Shown here one piece after another: positions 37,475-46,283 of a stretch of 64,000 nt of DNA (the stretch's first letter is position 1; every line of letters starts with the position of its first letter). This stretch comes from an uncultured Verrucomicrobiales bacterium. GTDB taxonomy: Bacteria; Verrucomicrobiota; Verrucomicrobiia; Verrucomicrobiales; Akkermansiaceae. The notes under the pieces were generated by a model that was not told the DNA's origin, made no database searches, and saw only the letters and a program-made list of their open reading frames with translations. The translations under genes were made by a program, and so were the position numbers. The DNA lies in contig CALGZA010000031.1 of NCBI GenBank assembly GCA_937934595.1, positions 62,001 through 126,000 of the forward strand, in the 5' to 3' direction.

Positions 37475-38653
37475 TTAGATCTGGGCTTTAATTTCTAGTT
37501 TTTCGAGTGCTTCTGGGGAGTGTTTTCCTGATGGTGCTGTTTCTAGTATGTGGAATTGGTGTCCCATGATGGTGGGGTGGGTTAGTGTTTGGAATTGTTT
37601 GATGAGTTGGAGGGTGTTTGGGTTGATGTTATTTTCTAGGGAGAGGAGCCATTGTTTGGCGTGAGTGGTGAGGTAGTGGGCTTGTGTGGCGAATGATTTG
37701 ATTTTGTGTTGATGTTTGATGTAGGTGTTTGCGAGTTGTGTGAAGTCTACGTGAGCGGTGATGTCTTTTTGTCCTGGGTGGATGAGGGGGTTTTCGTCTG
37801 CTTGGTGTTGATGGTAGCATCTGAGGGTTCCTGTTTTACGAGCTGGTGTGTAGTATGTGCTGTGGGTGTATCCGTAGTCGATGGTTATGGTGTGTGGGTG
37901 TTCTAGTGTGTTGGTTATTTCTGCGATGTGGTGGTCAATACCTGGGCGGTATTCTGTTTGGTAGTGGTTTGGCAGTTGTGATGAGTGTGGTAGTTTGGAG
38001 GTGAATTGTTTGAGTGTGGTGGGGATGTTTTTGTTTAGGTGGAATGTGAGTGTGTTGTTTTTGAGGGTGACTGTTTTTTCGTGCCAGGTGTTGTTTTCTA
38101 GTTGGAGTAGGTGGACGGGGAGTGCGTCGATGAGTTCGTTACTTAGTATGATGCCGTGTTTGCCGGATATTGATTTTGGTGAGCTGTGGATGGTTGTTTT
38201 TGTGGTGTGTTGGCTTAGCTTTTGTTTTTGTAGTTTTTGTATTGAGGGGAGGTGTTCGATGATGTGGTAGTGGGTGTTTTTGTAGAGTTCTGGGAATGAT
38301 GATTGTATTTGGTTGAGGATGTCTAGTGCGAGTTGTCCGTTGTTGGCGCCGATTTCTATGATGTGGAATGTGGATGGGGTGTTATGGTCTAGCCAGATTT
38401 TATGTATTCGGTGTGCTAGTATGGTTCCGAAGCAGTGGCCGACGCTGACGCTGGTGAAGAAGTCGCCAGTTTTTCCGACGTTTTGGTGACCGTTTGTGTA
38501 GTATCCTAATTCTGGGTGGTAGAGAGCGTGGTGCATGAAGTCAGCAAAGCTCATGTTGCCGTTTTCTATGATGGAATGGGTGAGAAAACTTTCTAATCTG
38601 AGGGTTGCGTCTTTGGAGATCTGTGGGTATGGTTTGTTTTGTTTAGCGGGCAT
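37475..38653 (-). CDS. MidA/NDUFAF7-family SAM-dependent methyltransferase
   Basis: A 392-residue protein with the family opening FADFMHHALYHPELGYYT, then VGKTGDFFTSVSVGHCFGTILA and the SAM-binding IIEIGANNGQLALDIL. LSNELIDALPVHLL and TIDYGYTHSTYY are also typical. The mitochondrial relative methylates an arginine in complex I; the bacterial targets are unknown. Composition is extreme (many Thr, His, Lys), reflecting AC-rich coding on the lagging strand. It is divergent from the PBP gene with only 29 nt between starts. Confidence 0.88.
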   Translation of the reverse strand: MPAKQNKPYPQISKDATLRLESFLTHSIIENGNMSFADFMHHALYHPELGYYTNGHQNVGKTGDFFTSVSVGHCFGTILAHRIHKIWLDHNTPSTFHIIEIGANNGQLALDILNQIQSSFPELYKNTHYHIIEHLPSIQKLQKQKLSQHTTKTTIHSSPKSISGKHGIILSNELIDALPVHLLQLENNTWHEKTVTLKNNTLTFHLNKNIPTTLKQFTSKLPHSSQLPNHYQTEYRPGIDHHIAEITNTLEHPHTITIDYGYTHSTYYTPARKTGTLRCYHQHQADENPLIHPGQKDITAHVDFTQLANTYIKHQHKIKSFATQAHYLTTHAKQWLLSLENNINPNTLQLIKQFQTLTHPTIMGHQFHILETAPSGKHSPEALEKLEIKAQI

Positions 38654-38682
38654 TGTTAGTCTGTATTAAAATTATAGAAGTC

Positions 38683-41184
38683 ATGAGCTGGAAGAAGTTT
38701 AACTCTAGGAGGAAAGTGCGCAAGAAGTCAATATTCAGGCGCAGGTGGTTTGTGTTGCTATCTGGGTTTGTGTTTATTTGTATGGTGGTGGGTGTGTTGT
38801 TAGTGTGGATTTGGTCTGCGAAGTATAGAGATAGGGCGAATGATAATGATTTGTATGATTTATCAGATGTAAATAATGTTCAGCAGCCTAGTATGATTTA
38901 TGATAGGGGGCAGAGGGAGGTAGGTCGAATTTTTAATGAGAATAGGGATCCTATACCAGTGGGTGATGTGCCGCAGCTTTTTATTGATACTTTGATAGCG
39001 GCTGAGGATGCGCGATTTTTTAGTCATGATGGTTATGATTTGAAGGGTATCTCGAGGGTGGTGATGCAGACTATCACGGGTGGTAAGAGTAAGTCAGGAG
39101 GAGCGAGTACGTTGACGCAGCAGCTGGCGAGAAATGCTTATTATTTGCAGGATGAGAGTATACGAAGGAAGGAGAGCACGTATGAGCGTAAGTTGGTTGA
39201 GATATTTTTGGCGATGCGTATTGAGAGGCGTTATACTAAGCAGGATATATTGGAGTATTATCTGAATAGGGTGAATTTTGGTGGTGGTTATTATGGGATT
39301 CGTTCTGCCTCATTGGGGTTTTTTGGTAAGGAGCCTAAAGATCTGGAGCTTCATGAGTGTGCGTCATTGGTAGGATCTATACGTAATCCTGCGCATTTTT
39401 GTCCGACTAGTTATAATAGGACTCCGGATGGGCGTAGGGAGAGAGGGTATGAGAATAAGAAGGTGATGAATCGAGTTCTGAACCGGATGGTTATAGAGGG
39501 GATGATAACCTCTGAGGAGCGTAATAAATTTAGAGACCGTGAGTTGGTATTAAATCCTGATCCTATACAGAGGAGGACTTCACATTTTCATGATAGGGTG
39601 GCTGATAAGTTTGAGCAGATTCTGAGTGATAAGGGGATATCGGCGACTGAGAAGGCGAGAGGCGGGTATAAGATTTTTTCTACTATTGATGCTGATATTC
39701 AGGGTGTTTTGGAGCATGATCTGGAGGAGAAGTTGAGTTCTGTAGAGAGCCGTGAGGATTATGTTCATCTAAGGTATGAGGATTATGAAAAGAGAGATGG
39801 TTCTAAGCCTTCTTACCTTCAGGGGGCGGGGATGATGATGGATAATGAGACTGGTGAGGTTTTGGCTTATGTTGGTGGGCGTGATTTTAGTCAGTCACAG
39901 TATGATTTTGTTCAGTCTGGAAGGAAGCCTATGGGGACTGCGTTTTTTCCGTTTATTTATTCATCTGCTTTAGAGAATGGAATGAATAGTGCGGTGCAGT
40001 TGATAGATGAGGCGATGGATAACCGTCAGGTGATGATAGATGGTGTGGAGGGTATTTTGGGGGAGTGGGGGAATGAGGTGGCGTCTCCTCGTTATGAGGG
40101 ATTCATTCCGATGCGACGGGCGTTAGCTGCGTCTAAGATTGCGGCAACTGTTCGTTTGGGGCGAAAGATTGGATTAGATAAGGTTTGGGATACTTCTGAG
40201 AAGTTTGGTTTTAGGAGGCCGGCTGGGGGGTTGTTGAATAAGACTTTATTAGGTTCTGAGAATGGTTCTCTTCCTGAGTTGGTGAAGGCTTATTCTGCGT
40301 TTCCCAATGGTGGTGAGATGGTGAAGGATTTTGTGTGGATAAGGCGGATAGAGGATTCTGAGGGGAAGGTTATTTATGATTTTAGTGAGGAGGGGGGGTC
40401 TAAGTTACGACGCGTTATGCGAGGTTCATCTGCTTTTTTGATTAATAAGATGCTGGAGGATGCGCTGCATAGTGGTAGTGGTAGTGATGTGTATAATGCG
40501 TCTAAGATTAGTGGTTTTCATGGTGGTGGTAAGACTGGTACGACGAGTGATTTTAGTAATCATTGGTTTGTGGGTTATAATAGTAATGTGACGTGTGCGC
40601 TGTGGTCTGGTTTTTATGATGGTAGGCGCAAGGAGGTGTATGAAGGTGCCTTTAGTAAGGAGACGGTGATGCCTGTATGGATAAATGTGATGCGTAAGGC
40701 TCAAGAGTCTATGGGTGGTGGAGTAATTGAGCAGCCTGCTGATGTAGTTAAGTTGCGGATATGTAGGCATTCTGGGAAGCCTGAGTCTAAACTGTGTGAG
40801 GAGCATGTTCATGATGTTGTGTCTGGTGAGAGTAGGTATAAGAGTACTGGTTATTTAGAGTATTTTCATGTTGATCAGCGTCCTAAGGGGTCTTGTCCTG
40901 TTCATGGTGCTAGTATTGATGATTATCATGCTGATTATAGTGTGGGGGAGTCTGAGTTGAGCCCTATTGAGCGTTTGAATATAGTTCCTATTAAGCCAAA
41001 GAAGCCGACGCTTATAGGTGAGGATCCTTATCATTCACTGGCGCCAGTTTATGCGCCTAAACTTAAGAGTGTGTATAGAGCTGGGAGGGGTTTAGGATCT
41101 ATGGATTTTGATGTATTAACGGAGCAGAATAAGGCGTCTAGGATTAAGCTGGTTAAGCCGCCTAAGATGGATATAGCTGAGTAG
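38683..41184 (+). CDS. class A penicillin-binding protein with intact glycosyltransferase but degenerate transpeptidase site
   Basis: 833 residues from the ATG at 38683; the upstream TTG at 38653 adds ten residues and overlaps the divergent gene start. A basic N-terminus and one transmembrane helix (about 20-45) come first. The GT51 glycosyltransferase is complete: AAEDARFFSHDGYD with catalytic Glu, GASTLTQQLARN, and RKLVEIFLAMRIERRYTKQDILEYYLN. In the transpeptidase domain the expected SxxK is replaced by T419-A-F-F422 in MGTAFFPF, and SxN is SKI; KTGTT is intact. A Cys-containing C-terminal tail with LRICRHSGKPESKLCEEH follows. It probably polymerises glycan strands without cross-linking. 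Confidence 0.85.
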   Translation: MSWKKFNSRRKVRKKSIFRRRWFVLLSGFVFICMVVGVLLVWIWSAKYRDRANDNDLYDLSDVNNVQQPSMIYDRGQREVGRIFNENRDPIPVGDVPQLFIDTLIAAEDARFFSHDGYDLKGISRVVMQTITGGKSKSGGASTLTQQLARNAYYLQDESIRRKESTYERKLVEIFLAMRIERRYTKQDILEYYLNRVNFGGGYYGIRSASLGFFGKEPKDLELHECASLVGSIRNPAHFCPTSYNRTPDGRRERGYENKKVMNRVLNRMVIEGMITSEERNKFRDRELVLNPDPIQRRTSHFHDRVADKFEQILSDKGISATEKARGGYKIFSTIDADIQGVLEHDLEEKLSSVESREDYVHLRYEDYEKRDGSKPSYLQGAGMMMDNETGEVLAYVGGRDFSQSQYDFVQSGRKPMGTAFFPFIYSSALENGMNSAVQLIDEAMDNRQVMIDGVEGILGEWGNEVASPRYEGFIPMRRALAASKIAATVRLGRKIGLDKVWDTSEKFGFRRPAGGLLNKTLLGSENGSLPELVKAYSAFPNGGEMVKDFVWIRRIEDSEGKVIYDFSEEGGSKLRRVMRGSSAFLINKMLEDALHSGSGSDVYNASKISGFHGGGKTGTTSDFSNHWFVGYNSNVTCALWSGFYDGRRKEVYEGAFSKETVMPVWINVMRKAQESMGGGVIEQPADVVKLRICRHSGKPESKLCEEHVHDVVSGESRYKSTGYLEYFHVDQRPKGSCPVHGASIDDYHADYSVGESELSPIERLNIVPIKPKKPTLIGEDPYHSLAPVYAPKLKSVYRAGRGLGSMDFDVLTEQNKASRIKLVKPPKMDIAE

Positions 41185-41261
41185 TGTTGATGGGGGCTAA
41201 TATGGTGTTTGAGGTGTGTTAAACTGCTTGCCATATGGGATGTCATCGTTAGTCTCAGTTT

Positions 41262-42350
41262 GTGACTAATGAGAGTATGATTTTAAACAACAGGTCTGGG
41301 TATGTATGTTCTTCATGCCGCATGGTATTTTCTGTATCTCGGGCTATGGGTGGGAGTGTGGTTTGTTGTCCTGGCTGTGCTGATGAGTTGTCTTTACCTG
41401 AGTTAGCTGATAATGTGGCGGTATTAGGTGAGGTGGTGGAGGGTCATGCAGGCGGAGGGAGTGAGGTTGTGGTCATTGATCATCACAGAGGTTCTGATGT
41501 TGATGAGTATGCTGGTGGTGGGGGGAAAGTGGCGTTAATCATTTTGTCATGTTTAGCAGCTGTTTTGATGGTTGGTTGCCTTGGTTATTATTTACTTTCT
41601 GGATGGAATGATGGAGGTGTTCAGGGTGATGGTGTGATCGTTCATCTTGATGATGAGGTGAATGGTTCTGGTGGGGAGGAGGTTATGGATGCGGCTTATG
41701 TTTTTGATCCTGATAATGTTGAGCATACGGAGCGCTTGGAGGAGTTTCTTAAGGGGGTGTTTGCAGCTAAGACTGTGAATGATTTGATGACTTATGTGGA
41801 TAGTAAGCCTGGTATTAGGGGGAAGATGGAGTCTTTTTATGATGGGAAGACTGTTTCGACTTCTTCTTATAAATTGTTACATAATGCGATGAGGTTACGA
41901 GATGAATCTGGGACTGTGAGTTTTCATTGTCAGACTGAGGATTATGAAAATCATATAGGCGTGGTGCGCTATAGTGAGGATGAGATTTTATTGGATTGGG
42001 AGAGTTTTGTGGCTTATTCAGAGATGAGCTGGATGGAGTTAGCTGAGAAGAAGCCGACTGAGCCTGTGATGCTGAGGGTGGTGGCTAAGAAGGCTCATTA
42101 TTATAATGGTGTTTTTAGCGATGAGGATAAGTGGCAGGCGGTGGTCTTGATGTCACCTAACGAGGAAGAGCCTATTTATGGATATGTTAAGAAGAAGTCA
42201 TCTGATGCTGGGCGTTTGTTTAACTTTGGGTTAAGTGATAATCAGGGTGTTATTATAACGGTATGTTATCCTGAGGGTGCTACTGAGGGGAATCAGGTGT
42301 TAATCAATAGTGTGGTTCAGAGTGGCTGGGCGATTAAAAAAGAGAAATAG
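41262..42350 (+). CDS. zinc-ribbon, single-pass membrane protein of unknown function
   Basis: 362 residues from the GTG at 41262; an ATG at 41277 is also possible. An N-terminal zinc ribbon (YVCSSC...VCCPGC, about 14-38) is followed by an acidic/Gly linker, one transmembrane helix (about 88-111, VALIILSCLAAVLMVGCLGYYLL) and a 245-residue region facing the other side of the membrane with no family I recognise. Its stop is 1 nt before the ATG of the next gene, so they are co-translated. Zinc ribbon plus single helix is a common layout in Verrucomicrobiota envelope proteins. Confidence 0.7.
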   Translation: MTNESMILNNRSGYVCSSCRMVFSVSRAMGGSVVCCPGCADELSLPELADNVAVLGEVVEGHAGGGSEVVVIDHHRGSDVDEYAGGGGKVALIILSCLAAVLMVGCLGYYLLSGWNDGGVQGDGVIVHLDDEVNGSGGEEVMDAAYVFDPDNVEHTERLEEFLKGVFAAKTVNDLMTYVDSKPGIRGKMESFYDGKTVSTSSYKLLHNAMRLRDESGTVSFHCQTEDYENHIGVVRYSEDEILLDWESFVAYSEMSWMELAEKKPTEPVMLRVVAKKAHYYNGVFSDEDKWQAVVLMSPNEEEPIYGYVKKKSSDAGRLFNFGLSDNQGVIITVCYPEGATEGNQVLINSVVQSGWAIKKEK

Positions 42351-42351
42351 G

Positions 42352-43740
42352 ATGTCTAGAGATCAAGAGAGTAGTACTTATGATAAGGCTTTGAAGATAA
42401 ATTTGGATGCTTCAAAGTATGGGACGTTTGCTGAGATAGGTGCGGGTCAGGGTGTGGCGGATTGGTTTTTTAGGGCATCAGCTACAGCGGGGACGGTGGC
42501 TAAGACGATTTCGGCTTATGATATGACGATGAGTGATGAGATTTATGGCAAGTGTCAGCGCTATGTATCACGTGATAGGGTGATAGCGATGTTGGATCAT
42601 GAGTATAGTTTATTGGAGGAGCGTTTGTCTGATGGGAGGGGTGAGACTTCTACGTTTTTTACGTATTGTAATACGGTGAGGGCGAGAGGGTATAAGGATA
42701 ATGGTGAGTGTCATGGGTGGATGGGGATACGTCTTCAGTTGGATCCTATGGGTCCCCCGAGTGATATTTTGTGTCATGTGAGGCTTTTAGATAAGGAGAA
42801 TTTGGATCAGATGGAGGCGCTTGGGGTTTTGGGTGTTAATTTGATTTATGCGTCATTTTATCATAGGGATAATTTGAAGGATTTTGTTGAGTCTTTGATG
42901 GATGGCTTAGACCGAGATAATTTGGAGGTTGATGTGCTTAAGTTTTTGGGTGCGGGTTTTGATTATATAGAAAATAGGTTGTGTTCATTGCAGTTGGTTC
43001 AGAGTGGGTTGACTGACGCGGCGATGTTTACTCCTGATGGTGAGGTGGTTCAGCCTGCTGAGGTTCTTTATAAGAGGCCGATTGCGTTGTTGCGCGGTAG
43101 TTTTGATCCTGTGACGAATTTGCATTTGGATATGATGGAGCAGACTAGGGATAAGTTTTTTGAGGGCTTGGATGAGAAACAGCAGGAGCGATATATAGGG
43201 GTTTGTGAGATTTCTACGAATAATTTGCTGAGGGGTAGTGTGATTGATCATGTAGATTTTTTGGATAGGGCGGATGCTTTACAGGCGCTGGGGAAGACGG
43301 TTTTGATTTCTCGTTGTCCTGAGTTCCATAAGATAGCGACTTATTTGAACAGATATACGAATCAGCCTATTGCTATTTCTTTGAGTATAGGTTTGTTGAA
43401 TGAGTTGTTTAAGGAGAAGTGGTCTGAGAATTTGGCTGGTGGGATTTTGGAGTCTTTTGGGCGTTTGTTTAAGAGTCAGTTGAATTTGTATGTTTATCCG
43501 TGGAAGAACCGTAAGACTGGGGAGTTGGTGAATACGGAGGTATTTCGGGTGGATGAGAGGTTACGGCATTTGTTTATTTATTTTAAGGAGAATGAGATGA
43601 TTCAGGATGTTGAGTGTAGTGATGAGGCTTTATTGGCTTATACTGGAAGGGATATATTAAGGTTGATACAGGCTGGAGATGAGAGCTGGAGGGATAAGGT
43701 TCCAGATGTGGCTCATGGGTCTGCAGTGAGGTTGCGTTAA
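42352..43740 (+). CDS. conserved protein of unknown function with CoaD-type nucleotidyltransferase motif
   Basis: 462 residues from the ATG at 42352; upstream residues of the frame overlap the previous gene and look non-coding. The N-terminal half begins INLDASKYGTFAEIGAGQGVADWFF and contains TVAKTISAYDMTMSDEIYG and HGWMGIRLQLDP. These mark a widely spread bacterial family that is named inconsistently in databases. Residues 249-260 read GSFDPVTNLHLD, almost the CoaD adenylyltransferase signature GSFDPVTNGHLD, with His258 kept and the Gly of (T/H)xGH replaced by Leu. A nucleotidyl transfer role is therefore possible but unproven. It is in an operon with the zinc-ribbon gene (1 nt) and an ArgA-like gene (29 nt). 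Confidence 0.72.
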   Translation: MSRDQESSTYDKALKINLDASKYGTFAEIGAGQGVADWFFRASATAGTVAKTISAYDMTMSDEIYGKCQRYVSRDRVIAMLDHEYSLLEERLSDGRGETSTFFTYCNTVRARGYKDNGECHGWMGIRLQLDPMGPPSDILCHVRLLDKENLDQMEALGVLGVNLIYASFYHRDNLKDFVESLMDGLDRDNLEVDVLKFLGAGFDYIENRLCSLQLVQSGLTDAAMFTPDGEVVQPAEVLYKRPIALLRGSFDPVTNLHLDMMEQTRDKFFEGLDEKQQERYIGVCEISTNNLLRGSVIDHVDFLDRADALQALGKTVLISRCPEFHKIATYLNRYTNQPIAISLSIGLLNELFKEKWSENLAGGILESFGRLFKSQLNLYVYPWKNRKTGELVNTEVFRVDERLRHLFIYFKENEMIQDVECSDEALLAYTGRDILRLIQAGDESWRDKVPDVAHGSAVRLR

Positions 43741-43769
43741 TTTGTTATTTTTGTTGGTTCGATTAGGTT

Positions 43770-44831
43770 ATGGATTCTAAGTCAGATATACGCGGTTTGT
43801 TGCAGTATGTTCCTTTGTTTAGGGGGAAGGTGTTTGTGATAGATGTGGACTGGTCTGGTGCTACTGAGGCAGCTAAGGCTGAGGTGATGATGGATTTGGC
43901 GGCCTTGCAGTCGGTAGGTGTGAAGTTGGTTATTTCATTGTGTGGTGGTGAGGTTCAGCATTTTTTTGATTATTCTGCGGAGATTGAGTTACGTGTTTCT
44001 GCTGATGTTCGATCTGTGAGGGATGAGAATCTTGAGGAGTTGTTAGACCGTGGTCAGGCTTTTGTTGTGAGGCGTGATGGTGGTGTGGTTTCGGATGGAT
44101 TGATTGGTCTATGTGTTAGGTTACGTGGAGCAAAGCTTATATGTCTAACGGTTGATCCTTATTTGATAGATGGTGATGGTGAGGTTATGAAGTTCATACA
44201 TATTAGTGATTTTGCTGAGAATGTTAGAGGTTTTGATGAGGGTGGTGAGTTGTTTGCTCAGGCTGTGAAGGCTTGTGAATCTGGTGTTCCAAGGGTTCAT
44301 TTGTTAGATGTTTGTAGGCAGGGTGTTCTTTTGAGTGAGTTATTTTCACAGGAGGGAGTGGGTACGATGTTTTATACGGATAGTTACCGTGCGATACGTC
44401 AGATAGGGGAGGAGGATATTTCTGAGATGCTGGGTATGATAGGAAGATCTGTTAGGAATACTCATTTGGTTCCGCGGACTTTTGAGGAGGTGAGGGATCA
44501 TTTAGGTGCTTATTACGTGATGGAGGTGGATGATAATGTGGTGGGGTGTGTAGCGTTGTATGAGTATGGAGCTTGTGCTGAGGTTGCTTGTTTGTATGTG
44601 AAGCAGTCTCATGAGGGGACTGGATATGGTGCTTCTATGGTTTCTTTTTTGGAGGGGGTAGCGATGGAGCGTGGGATAGGGCGTGTTTTTGCGTTGAGCG
44701 AGAGGGCCGCGGTGTTTTTTGAGAGGCTGGGGTATGAGGAGATGCGTTTAGAGGAGCTTCCTGCTGAGAGGTTAGAGAGGCTGAGGGAGAGTGGACGGAG
44801 TTCTAGGGCGTTTTCTAAGCGGGTTAATTGA
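43770..44831 (+). CDS. argA: ArgA-like amino-acid N-acetyltransferase (N-acetylglutamate synthase type)
   Basis: A 353-residue protein. Residues 1-205 are a shortened amino-acid-kinase-like domain without visible ATP-binding residues. The joining segment PRVHLLDVCRQGVLLSELFS, then GVGTMFYTDSYRAIRQ, is the hallmark of N-acetylglutamate synthases. A GNAT domain closes the protein (about 235-345, with VACLYVKQSHEGTGYGASMVSFLE as the acetyl-CoA loop). It would make N-acetylglutamate, the first arginine intermediate. It overlaps the convergent EEP gene by 8 nt. argJ at 24917 is a partly redundant activity. Confidence 0.8.
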   Translation: MDSKSDIRGLLQYVPLFRGKVFVIDVDWSGATEAAKAEVMMDLAALQSVGVKLVISLCGGEVQHFFDYSAEIELRVSADVRSVRDENLEELLDRGQAFVVRRDGGVVSDGLIGLCVRLRGAKLICLTVDPYLIDGDGEVMKFIHISDFAENVRGFDEGGELFAQAVKACESGVPRVHLLDVCRQGVLLSELFSQEGVGTMFYTDSYRAIRQIGEEDISEMLGMIGRSVRNTHLVPRTFEEVRDHLGAYYVMEVDDNVVGCVALYEYGACAEVACLYVKQSHEGTGYGASMVSFLEGVAMERGIGRVFALSERAAVFFERLGYEEMRLEELPAERLERLRESGRSSRAFSKRVN

Positions 44832-45801
44832 TGATTATTACTAGGGCTCGGTGGTCGCTAGCTGGGTCTCTGGGTGGTGTGTCTAGTATGTGGGATCGTT
44901 TTTTATCGATTTGTGGGAGTAGGGAGTTTGATACGAATATGAAGTCGAATCTTGAGTAGATGTCTTCTTTGGCCCAGTATTGTGTCCATTTGGTTCCTTG
45001 TTTGTCGAAGAGTTCTATGGTGTTGAGTCTGAGTTTTTTTGGTCCACGCATGAGCCTTATTGTGTTGCTTCCTTTGGTGTCGTTCATGTCGCCGAATAGG
45101 ATTAGTTTTCTTGATGCGTCTGAGAGGAGTGTGGATGCGTGTTTTCTGAGTAGCTGTGCTTCTTCTCTTCTGATGACAGCTTGATCATAGAAGGCGATGG
45201 GGCGTTTAGATTTAAGGTGGGCACCTAGGAGGCGGAGGTTTCCTTTTGGAGTTTCTATGGAGGCGTCTAGGATACCACGTCTTATTTCGTGGGTTTTGCC
45301 TTTCATGTTGTAGGTGTATTTTGGGACGTTGTGAGGGTGGATGGGGAATTTGGAGAGGAGGGCTTGTCTGCGGTATGGGTCTGGGCCAGCTGAGAGGTAG
45401 GTGTGATTTAGGATGCAGCCTGCTTGTTTGAGTCTATTTTGGAGGTGATCTAGGTCTTGTTGTGTTCCGATTTCGCAGATTCCTAGGATGTGTGGATTAG
45501 CGCGAGAGATGTTAGAGATGAGTGCTTTTATTTCGTGTTCTGGCTTGAATTTGTTGGTTTTGCCGCGTCGCATTGTGAGGTAGTTTCTTATGTTATAGGA
45601 TACGAAGCGTATGGGTTGTGCGTTGGGGGGAGATGCTTGAGTGGGTTTGGTTTGGATTTGTTTTGTTAGTGGTTCTGTTTGGGGTTTAGTTTGGGATTCT
45701 GTGGTTGTGTTACTCCAATCGGGAGTTTGTTGTTTTTCTTTGCATGAGGTGAAGTAGAGGCTTATGAGGATGAGGCTGGTGGTGAGGAGGGCTTTATGCA
45801 T
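44824..45801 (-). CDS. EEP-family (endonuclease/exonuclease/phosphatase) lipoprotein
   Basis: 325 residues from the ATG at 45801. The longer frame to 45861 runs through the upstream terminator hairpin, so it is rejected. A lipoprotein signal with Cys20 (LISLYFTSC) is followed by a Pro/Thr/Gln-rich linker. The EEP fold has FVSYNIRNYL, LGICEIGTQQDL, LLGAHLKSKRP, LFGDMND and the terminal catalytic SDHRALV. These give the metal-dependent DNase I-like active site (Asn, Glu, Asp-x-Asn, Asp-His). It probably cleaves phosphodiesters at the cell surface; substrate unknown. Confidence 0.86.
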   Translation of the reverse strand: MHKALLTTSLILISLYFTSCKEKQQTPDWSNTTTESQTKPQTEPLTKQIQTKPTQASPPNAQPIRFVSYNIRNYLTMRRGKTNKFKPEHEIKALISNISRANPHILGICEIGTQQDLDHLQNRLKQAGCILNHTYLSAGPDPYRRQALLSKFPIHPHNVPKYTYNMKGKTHEIRRGILDASIETPKGNLRLLGAHLKSKRPIAFYDQAVIRREEAQLLRKHASTLLSDASRKLILFGDMNDTKGSNTIRLMRGPKKLRLNTIELFDKQGTKWTQYWAKEDIYSRFDFIFVSNSLLPQIDKKRSHILDTPPRDPASDHRALVIIIN

Positions 45802-45806
45802 GGAAT

Positions 45807-45838
45807 GAAAAACCTCATTGGATTTCTCCAATGAGGTG
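45807..45838 (-). terminator. Rho-independent terminator of tatA (minus strand)
   Basis: A perfect 11-bp stem (ACCTCATTGGA at 45812-45822 with TCCAATGAGGT at 45827-45837, 4-nt loop). On the minus strand it is followed by T5 (A-run at 45808-45812). It lies 29 nt after the tatA stop and immediately before the EEP start. Confidence 0.9.
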
Positions 45839-45866
45839 GTGATTGAGATTTTTTTGGTCACAGAGA

Positions 45867-46130
45867 TTAGTCTTGTGTGTTGGAGGCTGATTCTTTGATT
45901 TTTTTTGTTTCTTTAGGTTGAGTTGCTTCTGCTTCGGATCTGGATATTTCTCTTTCGAATTCGTCTCTAGCTCTTTTGAATTCTCCGGTGCTTTTGCCGA
46001 TTCCGCGAGCGAGTTCAGGGAGTTTTTTTGCTCCGAATAGAAGTAGAACGATGATGAAAAGAATAACCCATTCTCCACCGCCTGGCATACCGAAAGCGAT
46101 GATGTTGGTGATTTCTGTGTAAGTGGTCAT
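45867..46130 (-). CDS. tatA: Sec-independent protein translocase subunit TatA
   Basis: 87 residues from the ATG at 46130. An alternative ATG at 46175 adds a polar leader of 15 residues. The single transmembrane helix is WVILFIIVLLLF, followed by FGAKKLPELARGIGKSTGEFKRA, the canonical hinge and amphipathic helix of TatA/E. A charged, disordered tail follows. It moves folded proteins across the inner membrane. tatB and tatC are not nearby. It is divergent from the Hsp70 gene. Confidence 0.93.
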   Translation of the reverse strand: MTTYTEITNIIAFGMPGGGEWVILFIIVLLLFGAKKLPELARGIGKSTGEFKRARDEFEREISRSEAEATQPKETKKIKESASNTQD

Positions 46131-46283
46131 GGGTTTACTGTATTCGTGTTTGGTAGATTTAGCAAATGAAATCATAGAATGAGGTTGAGGATTTTGATAA
46201 TTTTGAGGGTGGTATTTTTGGTGATGCTAAAAACTGATGTGTTCTGGTTTACATTTGAGTTATGAGCTATTATTTAGGTTTGC

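Noticed and set aside
42310-42351. Upstream extension of the CoaD-motif protein
   Set aside because: It lies inside the previous gene in another frame; the ATG at 42352 fits the family start.
45802-45861. Longer start for the EEP lipoprotein
   Set aside because: It would translate through the tatA terminator hairpin; the ATG at 45801 leads directly into the lipoprotein signal.
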